From assembly GCA_020072645.1 (NCBI GenBank), contig JAIQGK010000003.1, positions 434,001 through 498,000 on the forward strand: a stretch of 64,000 nt of DNA, written 5' to 3'. A program made the translations under genes and the position numbers. This document shows, piece after piece, positions 49,101 to 56,978 of this stretch (its first letter is position 1; each line of letters starts with the position of its first letter). Below the pieces are notes generated by a model that saw only the letters and a program-made list of their open reading frames with translations, did no database searches and was not told the origin of the DNA. Source of the DNA: Terriglobia bacterium. GTDB taxonomy: Bacteria; Acidobacteriota; Terriglobia; Terriglobales; Acidobacteriaceae.

Positions 49101-50826
49101 CGATGAAGCCTATGTAGCGCCGCGGACACCACAGGAAAAATTTCTCGCAGAGCTGTGGGCTGACATATTGCGCGTTGAGCGGGTTGGAATCCACGATAAC
49201 TTCTTCAGGCTTGGCGGCCACTCTCTCAGTATTACTCAAGTCATCGCGCGTATCCGTGAAGCTTTGAGTCTGGAGTTGCCGGTCCAAGCCATGTTTGAAC
49301 AGCCGACGATAGCAGCTTTGGCAAAGAAACTTCAGGATGCCGGTGGGATAAATGACGGTTTTGCTCCTCCGCGAATAACGCGTAGCTCGCGTAAAGAGCC
49401 GCTTCCACTTTCTTTCGCGCAGCAACGGCTCTGGTTCCTGGATCAGATTGAGCCGGGAAGCCGCGTACACCATATTCCTACCCTGTTGCGCCTGAAAGGA
49501 TCCTTGAACATTGAAGTCCTTTCCGCTGCTCTGGATGAAATCGTTCGGCGTCATGAAATTCTTCGTACCAGTTTTCCGGCGGTTGACGGTTACCCATATC
49601 AGAAGATCTCGCCTCCTGCGCATGTGCCCATTGAAAAGGTTGACCTGCGAGACGTGCCGCAAGAGTTCCGGGAGGAAAAGCTGCGCAGGTTGGCAGATGC
49701 GCACATCCAGAAGCCGTTTGATCTGACCCATGGCCCCATGTTCCGCGTAGCACTATACGTGACGGAAGAGCAGGAGCATGTCCTTTGCCTTACTGTGCAC
49801 CATATCATCTGTGATGCGTGGTCTGTGCCTATCCTTATAAGAGAGCTCAATGTCCTCTACAGCACATTCCTGGACCATGGCACGTCTCCTCTGCCGGAAT
49901 TGCCGCTGCAATACGCGGATGTGGCGGCATGGGAGCGGGCGTGGCTCCGCGACGAGGTCCTCGAGCGCCACGTCCAGTATTGGCGGCAAACCCTGGAGGG
50001 TGCTCCGCAATCTCTCGAGCTGCCAACCGACTTCCCACGCCCTTCCGTGCGGTCGCTTGATGCCGGCAGGAGCACGCTATGTTTGTCTCCTCAACTCTAC
50101 TCGGAACTGACGAAACTCAGCCAGCAGCTCGGCGCCACAGAATTCATGACCTTGCTCGCCCTTATGAATGTCTGGCTATTCCGTTACAGCGGGCAATCAG
50201 ACATCCTGATAGGTTCTCCAGTTTCAAACCGCACCCAGCTTGAGACGGAAGGATTGATTGGCATCTTCTTGAACACCGTAGTCTTCCGCACCAGATTTGA
50301 TGCTCAATTACGGTTCACGCAGCTCGTCGATCAGGTCCGTCTCAACGCCGTCGCCACTTATGCCCATCAGGCTCTGCCGTTTGAAAAGTTGGTTGAGGAA
50401 TTACAAGTCGTGCGCGATCCGGGAAAAAATCCGGTGTTCCAGGTCATGTTCAACATGCTGGCTAAAATCAACGATAAGCTGGAATTTGCCGGCTTGGTAA
50501 ATAGCAAAGCTATAGAAACAGATGCCGGACAGGCGAGGTTCGATCTTCACCTGAATGCTTTCCCCACCGATGCTGGCCTGGAATTGGCACTGACCTATAA
50601 CGGCGGTCTGTTCCAGCAATCAACCATCACTGGCATGTTAGAAACCTTTGCGGAGTTAGTCCGCGTGATCGTCGAAAACCCTGAATTAACTATCTCTGAG
50701 CTGCTGGAGAAAGCTATGCGCTTTGAGCAGGAAAGCGAACTCGCGCGTAAGCGTGGCCAATCCCAGCAACAGGGACAACAATTACGCACCGTTCGGCGGC
50801 GCGCAGCTTTGAACGAATCGAGGTGA
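46117..50826 (+). CDS. NRPS C-A-T-C (Ser-like module plus orphan terminal C domain)
   Basis: 1,569 residues: C7 (about 15-455, HHIISDAW), A7 (about 468-985, code DVWHVSLIDK, Ser-like; A3 motif HTSGSTG with His for Tyr), T (Ser1036), and a second C domain (about 1092-1535, HHIICDAW) with no adenylation domain after it. The extra C domain must work with the next protein, whose own first domain has lost the HHxxxDG residues. The C-terminal 25 residues are Gln/Arg-rich and may be a docking tail. The first two domains are a recent copy of the previous gene. It is followed at once by the oxygenase gene, whose ribosome-binding site overlaps this stop codon. Confidence 0.9.
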   Translation: MTSSLSDLRQSPAEEVVFFPASFAQQRLWFIDQLIPGKATYNIPGALRIRGKLDVDVLEKALQEIARRHETLRTRFVAVRGEPQQVIEDQVNVRLQILDLTGIAGEEEREAEAMRLAREEAQQPFDLQQAPLMRGKLLWLGGLNHVLLFTMHHIISDAWSMGVLIGEVSVLYDVFSGGRSSPLPELPIQYADYTVWQRECLEGGMLERQLAYWKQQLAGVSMLQLATDRPRPTSQSQRGTVCEFVIEVNVTSQLKKLAQEQGATLFMVLLAAFQALLCRYTCQYDIAVGTPIAGRSSSDTERLIGFFVNTLVLRVDLSGTPSFIELLQRVRKVTLEAYAHQDISFEKLVEVISPERNLGSTPLFQVMIGLQNAPQSDLRLGAAELQPFSNFDNGTSKFDLLLQLGEDGTGKLAAALQYNTDLFAAASIGRMIDHYRALLTSIVTNPSQSIDVLPLMAANERKQVIEEWNRTTVEFPRRKCLPGLIEEQAARTPEAMAVEYETVQLRYHELNARANQLAWRLKELGVGPETRVGVMVERSLEMVIGLLGVLKAGAAYVPLDPDYPPERLSYMFESSQVKVLLTQQRLRQQLSHVAGPVLVLDGAEEQRRITEQKTENPDVNLLPENLAYIIHTSGSTGRPKGVMNTHGGLLNRLLWMQEEYRLKSEDVVLQKTPFSFDVSVWEFFWPLMEGAKLVVARPGGHQDPGYLAALIEEQQITTLHFVPSMLAVFLDEERLKQCRSLRRVVCSGEVLPAELARRCLAGMPWAELHNLYGPTEAAIDVTYWKCMAEDSHSSVPIGKPIANIRVYVVDEGMEAVPVGVPGELCLAGVGLARGYWDRGDLTAEMFVPDGLSGRSGERLYRTGDLARWLEDGNLEFLGRADHQVKIRGFRVELGEIEAALEEHDSVRQAVVIAREDTTGEKRLVAYVVIEAVDNNNDQQSTEWLWMNSLREYLQAKLPEYMVPALFVQLHEFELDFNGKIDRRALTAISTQTMRRDEAYVAPRTPQEKFLAELWADILRVERVGIHDNFFRLGGHSLSITQVIARIREALSLELPVQAMFEQPTIAALAKKLQDAGGINDGFAPPRITRSSRKEPLPLSFAQQRLWFLDQIEPGSRVHHIPTLLRLKGSLNIEVLSAALDEIVRRHEILRTSFPAVDGYPYQKISPPAHVPIEKVDLRDVPQEFREEKLRRLADAHIQKPFDLTHGPMFRVALYVTEEQEHVLCLTVHHIICDAWSVPILIRELNVLYSTFLDHGTSPLPELPLQYADVAAWERAWLRDEVLERHVQYWRQTLEGAPQSLELPTDFPRPSVRSLDAGRSTLCLSPQLYSELTKLSQQLGATEFMTLLALMNVWLFRYSGQSDILIGSPVSNRTQLETEGLIGIFLNTVVFRTRFDAQLRFTQLVDQVRLNAVATYAHQALPFEKLVEELQVVRDPGKNPVFQVMFNMLAKINDKLEFAGLVNSKAIETDAGQARFDLHLNAFPTDAGLELALTYNGGLFQQSTITGMLETFAELVRVIVENPELTISELLEKAMRFEQESELARKRGQSQQQGQQLRTVRRRAALNESR
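46133..48862 (+). repeat. Duplicated C-A module DNA, copy 2
   Basis: This is the partner of 42757-45485. The copies share order, reading frame and long identical runs, so they arose by tandem duplication of one C-A-T unit or have been homogenised since. The T domain and everything after about 48870 diverge: the A10-T segment here is unlike copy 1. Confidence 0.8.
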
Positions 50827-50831
50827 AATCC

Positions 50832-51878
50832 ATGAAAACCGCATCTGCTTTGCTACCAAAGGTCACAGGGCTGCGTAAAGCCAGAAAGCTCAGCCAGGAC
50901 GATCTGGTGCAGACCGAGAGACTACTTCCTGAAACAGACCTTCCTCTGGCCCTGCTGCCCACTGTAGAAGACCTGGATTTGATCTCCTGGGCCGGTACAC
51001 ATCGTGAATTCATTCAATCTTTATTATTGCGACATGGCGGGTTGCTGTTTCGGAATTTCCGGATTTCCTCTGCTCCCGAATTTCAACAATTCGTTACCGC
51101 AGTCTCAGGCGAGCCGCTTGCGTATAAAGAGCAAACATCGCCACGGAGCCGGGTGGAAGGGAACATCTATACCTCGACGGAGTATCCGCCCGAACACATC
51201 ATTTTTCTGCATAACGAAAACTCATATTCTTCTACATGGCCCCTGAAAATCATGTTTTTCTGCGTAACCGCGCCTCAGGAGGATGGGGAGACGCCGATTG
51301 CCGATGTGCGCCGTGTTTTAGCGCGTATACCGGAGAAGGTGCGTGAGCGCTTCGCTCGCGATGGCTGGATGCTGGTCAGGAACTTCGGCACCGGATATGG
51401 CCTCCCATGGCAGACGGCATTCCAGACCGAGAGTAAAGAGGAGGTTGACCGGCACTGCCTTAAGAATGGCATTCAAACCGAGTGGCTTTCCGGAGACCGC
51501 CTGCGCATCCGGCAACGGCGCTGCGCGATTCGCCGGCATCCCGTGACTGGAGAAACCGTGTGGTTCAACCATGCGACCTTCTTTCATGTTTCTACCCTCG
51601 CGCCGGAAATCCGTGCCGGGCTTCAGGCCGATCTGGCCGAGGAAGACCTTCCTTACAACACTTACTACGGCGATGGCAGCCGGATCGAGCCTGACGTCCT
51701 GGATATTCTCCGCGATATTTATCAACAGGAAACCATCAAGTTTCCCTGGCAGGAACATGATCTGCTGCTGCTGGACAACATGCTCGTGGCCCATGGTCGC
51801 TCAGCGTTCCGAGGCCCGCGCAAGATCATTGTCGGTATGACCGAACCTTATTCAGGCGATCAGGAGAACTCATTATGA
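50832..51878 (+). CDS. TauD/SyrP-type Fe(II)/2-oxoglutarate oxygenase, likely Asx beta-hydroxylase
   Basis: A 348-residue TauD/TfdA-family oxygenase. The facial triad is visible as HNE (His127, Glu129) with the distal His321 in AHGR, and the 2-oxoglutarate Arg is likely Arg330 (RGPRK). The use of Glu in HxE, the FLHNENSY context and the HGRSAFRGPRK end resemble SyrP-type enzymes, which hydroxylate the beta-carbon of carrier-bound Asp. The next gene encodes a degenerate C domain and an Asn/Asp-type adenylation domain, its natural partner. The frame opens at GTG 50823; the ATG at 50832 has GAGGTGA at 5-base spacing and is preferred. It overlaps the next gene by ATGA. Confidence 0.85.
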   Translation: MKTASALLPKVTGLRKARKLSQDDLVQTERLLPETDLPLALLPTVEDLDLISWAGTHREFIQSLLLRHGGLLFRNFRISSAPEFQQFVTAVSGEPLAYKEQTSPRSRVEGNIYTSTEYPPEHIIFLHNENSYSSTWPLKIMFFCVTAPQEDGETPIADVRRVLARIPEKVRERFARDGWMLVRNFGTGYGLPWQTAFQTESKEEVDRHCLKNGIQTEWLSGDRLRIRQRRCAIRRHPVTGETVWFNHATFFHVSTLAPEIRAGLQADLAEEDLPYNTYYGDGSRIEPDVLDILRDIYQQETIKFPWQEHDLLLLDNMLVAHGRSAFRGPRKIIVGMTEPYSGDQENSL

Positions 51879-54800
51879 CTTCGACTGCGCAGCTTCAGGT
51901 TGAATCTCCTGAAGGGTTTCGGGTCTCTCCCCAACAGAGAAGGCTCTGGGGATTTATCCAGCAAAATCCGCAGGTTGCATTCTGCGCGCAATGTCATGTC
52001 AGGATCACTGGGCCGTTAAGTGCCGAACGGCTTGATGAAGCTATTCGCAGCCTGCGGAGCATGCACGAAATATTACGAACACGGTTTGTGGTCCTGCCGG
52101 GCACCAAGGCGCCGGTGCAGGTGATCGGGGATGTTGCCGCAGGATTGAACGAACAACGGTCCGTGGCACTTGAATCAGCAGTCGAATCGATTGCTGAAGT
52201 CCTGCGAGATCAGGCGCGATACACTGCTGCGGATTCAGGAGTGAACTTTACTCTCCTGCATGTCTCGGACGAGTTACATTCTCTGCTTGTGACTTCCTCC
52301 GGACTCTGTGCTGATGCGACCGCGCTGGTTGCAATGATTCGCCAACTGCGCAATACGTACTCCTCCGATCCGTTAGAGGGTAGTGAAACTCTGCAGTATG
52401 CGGACATTTCAGAATGGCAAAACCAGATCCTTGAAGGTGAAGCCAAAAAGCATGACTGCTACTGGAAGGTGGCAGATTTCTCGGAGTTGCGCTTCCCGCA
52501 TCTGCCATTTGAACGGAGGAACTCAGAGTCCGTAAACTTCACTCCCGGAGTCCTTGTTCGTGACTTCACCAACAGAATTTCCTTGTCGACAGTAACTCGT
52601 CAGGCAGGGGCCCCCACCGAAGCTGTTCTCTTCGCCATATATCAACTTCTTATTAGCCGCCTAAGCAGCTTGGAACAGTTTTTGATCGGTGTAACAGTGG
52701 ATGGACGCACGCCTGCCGAGCTGCGGGACGCTATCGGCTTGTTTGCCAAGCCAATGCCCGTAGCTGCCACTCTTGAACAGGACCAGACTTTTGTTCAGTT
52801 CGTTCAGAAAGTCAGTACAGCTTTGGAATTGGCCAGGTATGAGCAGGCGTATTTTGATGCAGAAACATTTCTTTCCGCCGAATCGCCACAACGCTGCCGC
52901 CTACCATTGGTTTTTAATGTGAGCCCGGCCACTCCATTGCCGCCGGTGGGCACAATAGATTGGGAGATCACATCACTGGAAGAGCGCCTGGAACCTTTTG
53001 AACTCATGCTCACAGTGGATATTGAAAATGGCTATCTAAAGGCCCTCAAATTTGCTTGGAATAAATCTATTTTCGATGAGCAGGAGATAACTTTCATCGC
53101 CGAGTACTACACGGACTTCTTGAGCCAAGTTACGGCTGATCCGGCCCGCTCTCTTCGTGATTTCACCCTGAGCTCTGCGATGGTTTCTCCACTGCTGGTT
53201 GCAAAATCTGTTGAAGAGAGTGCTGCTCACGGCGTGTATGCGTGGATCGAGGAGCAGTGTGCGCGCGTGCCGCAACGGGTGGCCGCGGTTTGCGGAGATC
53301 AGCAGATTACCTATGCTGAACTGAATCGGCGCGCCGCTTTGCTGGCCGCTCGCTTACGGAAAATAGGCGCTGCGCCAGATACCGTAATTGCCATTGTGGC
53401 GCAACGCTCTCTTGATTTCATCGTTGCAATCTTTGCGGTACTGAAATCTGGTGCTGCGTGGTTGCCTGTTGATCCTGATACTCCGGCGGAACGGATCAAA
53501 TATATGATCGCGCAGTCTGCGGCGATTGCTGCACTGGTGGAAAATGGCACAGATCCTGCCTGGCAGCGGCTTAACATCCCCATTATTCATATTGATGAAC
53601 CTCATGGGGACACAAATACTGTTCAGGCATCTGAAATAAAAATCCTTCCCGAACAGTTGGCATATGTGATTTTTACCTCTGGCTCTACCGGTAATCCAAA
53701 AGGCGTGGCCATCGAACATCGCCAGCTTATGGCGTATGTGCGCGCACTCAGAGCTGACTTGGATTTGCCCGATGGGGCCAGCTATGCCCTGGTTTCAACC
53801 ATGGCCGCAGACCTGGGCCATACTCCCGTCTTTGCGGCCCTGACTTCCGGTGGTTGTCTTCATGTGATTCCATCTACCAACTCCAGGGACATGACGGCCT
53901 TAGCGGAATACTTCCAGCGAACGCCCGTAGAGTGCATCAAGATTGTTCCTGCCCATCTGCAAGCGCTGTGTCAAGCATTTCCGGCGGAAGCGACATTTAG
54001 CTGCCGTGTTTTCGTCGTGGGTGGCGAGCCGCTTACATGGGAATTAACGCAGATGGTGCAGAAAATTGCCCCTGGGTGCAGGGTCGTGAACGAATACGGC
54101 CCGACCGAAACAACAGTCGGGGTAATCGCCGCCTCTGCGAAACCGGAGAAGGAATGTTTCAATACCGCAGAAGCCCCCATAGGATGGCCGCGCGCTGGAG
54201 TCTCGGCTTATGTGCTCGATCAATCGCTCACAGCAGTTCCGGCCTGGGTTCCAGGTGATCTTTATATTGGTGGCAATCATGTGGGGCGGGGATACATCGG
54301 TGCGACGGACCTGACTGCAGAGCGCTTTCTTCCTGATCCGTTCCAGTCCATTTTTGGTGCCCGCATGTACTTGACGGGCGACCGTGCACGCCGCCGTAGC
54401 GATGGTGCTCTCGAATTTCTTGGAAGAACTGACGGTCAGGTAAAAGTCCGCGGATATCGGATCGAATTGAGCGAGGTGGAAGCTGTACTTTGCCGTCATC
54501 CGCATGTGCAAGCCGCCATAGCCATGGTTATACCTGATAAGAACGGCGGCAAGCTGCTTGCGGCATGGGTAGCTGTGGGTCAGGATAAAGTTCTTCCACA
54601 GGAATTGCGGCGCTTTGTTTCGGACTCATTGCCCAGTTACATGGTTCCGAATGTATTCACCTGCGTGGATCGGTTCAAACTTACTCCCAATGGCAAGGTG
54701 GATCGACGGGGGCTGTCTCCCGCCGCAGAACCTTCCGGCGGCGCTGGCGTACCTGTCGACGAAATTGAAGAAAATCTTTTAGCAGTCTGGCGAAAAGTGC

Positions 54801-56326
54801 TTGGAAAGGAAAGCGTCAATGTGGATGACAATTACTTCGTACTGGGGGGCGATTCACTGCGAGTCATACAGGTAGTCCACGAGGCGCGGCGCTATGGGAT
54901 AAGCATTCGTGCTATGGATGTCCTGCGCTGTCAGACGATTCGTAGTTTACGCAAGGCGCTCCAGCAGGAGCGCCGTTACGAACTCTTTCCCGATGGTGTT
55001 TCAGAGGCCTTGTTGCCGGAACTGGATATTTCTTTGTTGCCTTCTGACGTCATTGATTTTTATCCCATATCTGGAATTCAAACTTTTGTATTGCAGAAGT
55101 ATGCAGAAAATCAGGGCGCAGATGGCATTTACCACATCCAGGAATGCTTCCATCTTGAAGATCAGAATTTTTCCAGGGATCTCCTGGAGGCTGCTTTTAA
55201 GGCGGTCATAAATCGTCATCCGATTTTAAGGACAGTTTTTTACCTCAAAAGCTCTCCGCCGTTGCAATGCGTGAGGAGTGCATTGCCTTGGAAAATAATT
55301 ACTACGGATATTTCTCATTTGGATGGCGCTGCTCAAGATGCTTACATTGCAGACCAGGTCAAAGCCGATCGGATAAGCCTTTTTGATCCAGCCAACATGG
55401 ATGCGCCGCTGTTTCGCATCGTTGTATTTCTCCGCTCAGCCACCCAATTCAGCGTGTTGTTTTCCTGCCATCATGCCATTATGGATGGTTGGGGACATCA
55501 GATCTTTCTCAACCATCTGCTGCAGGCATATGCAGACATAAAATCCGGCAGGACTCCTGATCTCGGAAGTCCCGATGGCACTTATCATGAATTTGTTAAC
55601 TTTGAACATGCGGTCGCCCATTCGGAACAGGCTGCAAAATTCTGGCGTTCCTATTTACGGGACGTGCAGTTCCCGCCTCTCCCCGATTTTGTTTTGCCCG
55701 CTTTAGCTGAGACGAATGATCCAATTGTCATATCGAAGCTTGAGCCGGAGCAGAACCAGGCATTGGAGCGCATTGCGCAGCAGCATGCTGTCTCCATGCA
55801 GGCGCTGCTGCTCGCCGCGTGGTTGGAACTCTTGCGGCAGTGGTCGGGTGGTCCAGTGGTGACAACCGGAGTGATCTCCAACGGCAGATCAGAATATCTG
55901 GCCGATCCTCTCTCGGCAGTCGGGCTCTTCTGGAATGTAGCGCCAGTCGTTTCACGTAAGAAACTCCCGCTATTGGAGCAAGCGGAGATTGTACAGAAAG
56001 ATCTGATAGATATTCAGCCGTATGCTTCTTATCCACTTACAGAACTCATTAACGATAATGGCGGACAAGAGCTTTTTTATTCAGCGTTCAGGTATTTGAA
56101 TTTCTGGAACTCAAAGGAAATTCCGGAGGAAAGCGGATTACGCTTTGTGGGTGCTTATGTGGTCGATCGGTATCCGTTCGCATTAACTTGCACTGCAGCG
56201 ACCGGTCCTGACGGACGATATATTCAGCTGGAATACAATTCAAAATCGATTTCTCTGGGGTTCGTTAAGGACCTCCTGAGCTCCTACAAGAATTTATTAG
56301 GGGAACTAACCCAAACTGTTAAATGA
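51875..56326 (+). CDS. NRPS: degenerate (interface-like) C - A(Asn/Asp) - T - C
   Basis: 1,483 residues. The first C-like domain (about 10-440) reads SSGLCAD at 141-147 where HHxxxDG is expected, so it cannot condense. Such domains are known as interface domains that recruit TauD-type Asp hydroxylases. The A domain (about 453-950) uses an AADLGHT form of motif A4; specificity residues give D-L-T-K-V-G-E-V-G-K, close to Asn (DLTKLGEVGK) and Asp (DLTKVGHIGK). T has Ser994 in LGGDS. The last domain (about 1040-1482) is a C domain with intact HHAIMDGW and no partner after it. No thioesterase or reductase follows, so this C domain probably releases the chain by condensation with an amine, alcohol or internal nucleophile. 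Confidence 0.88.
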   Translation: MTSTAQLQVESPEGFRVSPQQRRLWGFIQQNPQVAFCAQCHVRITGPLSAERLDEAIRSLRSMHEILRTRFVVLPGTKAPVQVIGDVAAGLNEQRSVALESAVESIAEVLRDQARYTAADSGVNFTLLHVSDELHSLLVTSSGLCADATALVAMIRQLRNTYSSDPLEGSETLQYADISEWQNQILEGEAKKHDCYWKVADFSELRFPHLPFERRNSESVNFTPGVLVRDFTNRISLSTVTRQAGAPTEAVLFAIYQLLISRLSSLEQFLIGVTVDGRTPAELRDAIGLFAKPMPVAATLEQDQTFVQFVQKVSTALELARYEQAYFDAETFLSAESPQRCRLPLVFNVSPATPLPPVGTIDWEITSLEERLEPFELMLTVDIENGYLKALKFAWNKSIFDEQEITFIAEYYTDFLSQVTADPARSLRDFTLSSAMVSPLLVAKSVEESAAHGVYAWIEEQCARVPQRVAAVCGDQQITYAELNRRAALLAARLRKIGAAPDTVIAIVAQRSLDFIVAIFAVLKSGAAWLPVDPDTPAERIKYMIAQSAAIAALVENGTDPAWQRLNIPIIHIDEPHGDTNTVQASEIKILPEQLAYVIFTSGSTGNPKGVAIEHRQLMAYVRALRADLDLPDGASYALVSTMAADLGHTPVFAALTSGGCLHVIPSTNSRDMTALAEYFQRTPVECIKIVPAHLQALCQAFPAEATFSCRVFVVGGEPLTWELTQMVQKIAPGCRVVNEYGPTETTVGVIAASAKPEKECFNTAEAPIGWPRAGVSAYVLDQSLTAVPAWVPGDLYIGGNHVGRGYIGATDLTAERFLPDPFQSIFGARMYLTGDRARRRSDGALEFLGRTDGQVKVRGYRIELSEVEAVLCRHPHVQAAIAMVIPDKNGGKLLAAWVAVGQDKVLPQELRRFVSDSLPSYMVPNVFTCVDRFKLTPNGKVDRRGLSPAAEPSGGAGVPVDEIEENLLAVWRKVLGKESVNVDDNYFVLGGDSLRVIQVVHEARRYGISIRAMDVLRCQTIRSLRKALQQERRYELFPDGVSEALLPELDISLLPSDVIDFYPISGIQTFVLQKYAENQGADGIYHIQECFHLEDQNFSRDLLEAAFKAVINRHPILRTVFYLKSSPPLQCVRSALPWKIITTDISHLDGAAQDAYIADQVKADRISLFDPANMDAPLFRIVVFLRSATQFSVLFSCHHAIMDGWGHQIFLNHLLQAYADIKSGRTPDLGSPDGTYHEFVNFEHAVAHSEQAAKFWRSYLRDVQFPPLPDFVLPALAETNDPIVISKLEPEQNQALERIAQQHAVSMQALLLAAWLELLRQWSGGPVVTTGVISNGRSEYLADPLSAVGLFWNVAPVVSRKKLPLLEQAEIVQKDLIDIQPYASYPLTELINDNGGQELFYSAFRYLNFWNSKEIPEESGLRFVGAYVVDRYPFALTCTAATGPDGRYIQLEYNSKSISLGFVKDLLSSYKNLLGELTQTVK

Positions 56327-56348
56327 GTAACCAGGCTTTTTGCAGACT

Positions 56349-56756
56349 ATGAGCATAACTTCTTCGCCAAAACTTCCGTCAGAGCGCAACTTTGGACTTC
56401 TGTTCGCGGCCGCTTTCGTCATTCTAGGGATACGCGGAGTCACTAAACACTGGAACTGGACTGCCTATGGCGGTTGCCTCCTGGTGGGTAGCGCGTTTGG
56501 CCTAATCGTACTCACGAATCCTCGGATTCTTGCGCCCCTCAACAAGGCTTGGTTTTATCTAGGCAAGTGGCTCGGGAAGATTACTAGCCCGATTGTGATG
56601 GGAATTATTTTTTTTGCCATTGTGACTCCAGTTTCCGTTTTGACCCGGCTATTTGGCCGGGATGAACTTCGATTAAAGCGTCGCACGACCAATTCCTATT
56701 GGACTGACCGTACTTCACCGGTTGAAGCAGCAGAGTCGTTCAAAAATCAGTTTTGA
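56349..56756 (+). CDS. SxtJ-like small membrane protein
   Basis: 135 residues with two to three hydrophobic spans (NFGLLFAAAFVILGI, GGCLLVGSAFGLIVL, SPIVMGIIFFAIVTPV), then a basic cytoplasmic tail with the family-like FGRDELRLKRR and SYWTDR. This matches the SxtJ family found next to O-carbamoyltransferases, including in saxitoxin clusters, where its exact role is unproven. The ATG at 56349 is chosen over a TTG 9 bases upstream. It is 22 bases after the last NRPS gene and is followed by the DUF5989 peptide and the carbamoyltransferase, giving the J-K-I set of saxitoxin clusters. Confidence 0.8.
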   Translation: MSITSSPKLPSERNFGLLFAAAFVILGIRGVTKHWNWTAYGGCLLVGSAFGLIVLTNPRILAPLNKAWFYLGKWLGKITSPIVMGIIFFAIVTPVSVLTRLFGRDELRLKRRTTNSYWTDRTSPVEAAESFKNQF

Positions 56757-56822
56757 GTGTTACGGGCGAGCAGAAGTTGGATCGAACGTCTTCAACGAAA
56801 AAACAACAGAGGTAAAAAGATT

Positions 56823-56975
56823 ATGGGCATGTTCATTAAAGAACTCTGGGCCTTCCTGCGGATTCGCAAGAAAACGTGGATCACTCCAGTCGTCGGTGTC
56901 ATGATTCTAATTGTCGCCTTATTAATCCTGGCGGAATCGTCCGTGGTTGCGCCGTTTATCTACTCTCTCTTTTAA
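56823..56975 (+). CDS. DUF5989/SxtK-like membrane peptide, 50 residues
   Basis: The peptide MGMFIKELWAFLRIRKK, then a single span WITPVVGVMILIVALLIL and SSVVAPFIYSLF, fits the DUF5989 family, which travels with SxtJ-type proteins and carbamoyltransferases. A longer open frame starts at 56757, but the ATG at 56823 begins at the conserved N-terminus and follows AGAGG. The stop is three bases before the ATG of the carbamoyltransferase, suggesting translational coupling. Its role, perhaps membrane tethering of the enzyme, is not established. Confidence 0.8.
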   Translation: MGMFIKELWAFLRIRKKTWITPVVGVMILIVALLILAESSVVAPFIYSLF

Positions 56976-56978
56976 TCG

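Noticed and set aside
14706-56326. Search for epimerisation, DH, ER and thioesterase domains
   Set aside because: I found no segment with the motifs of these domains; dual C/E function of some C domains cannot be judged by eye.
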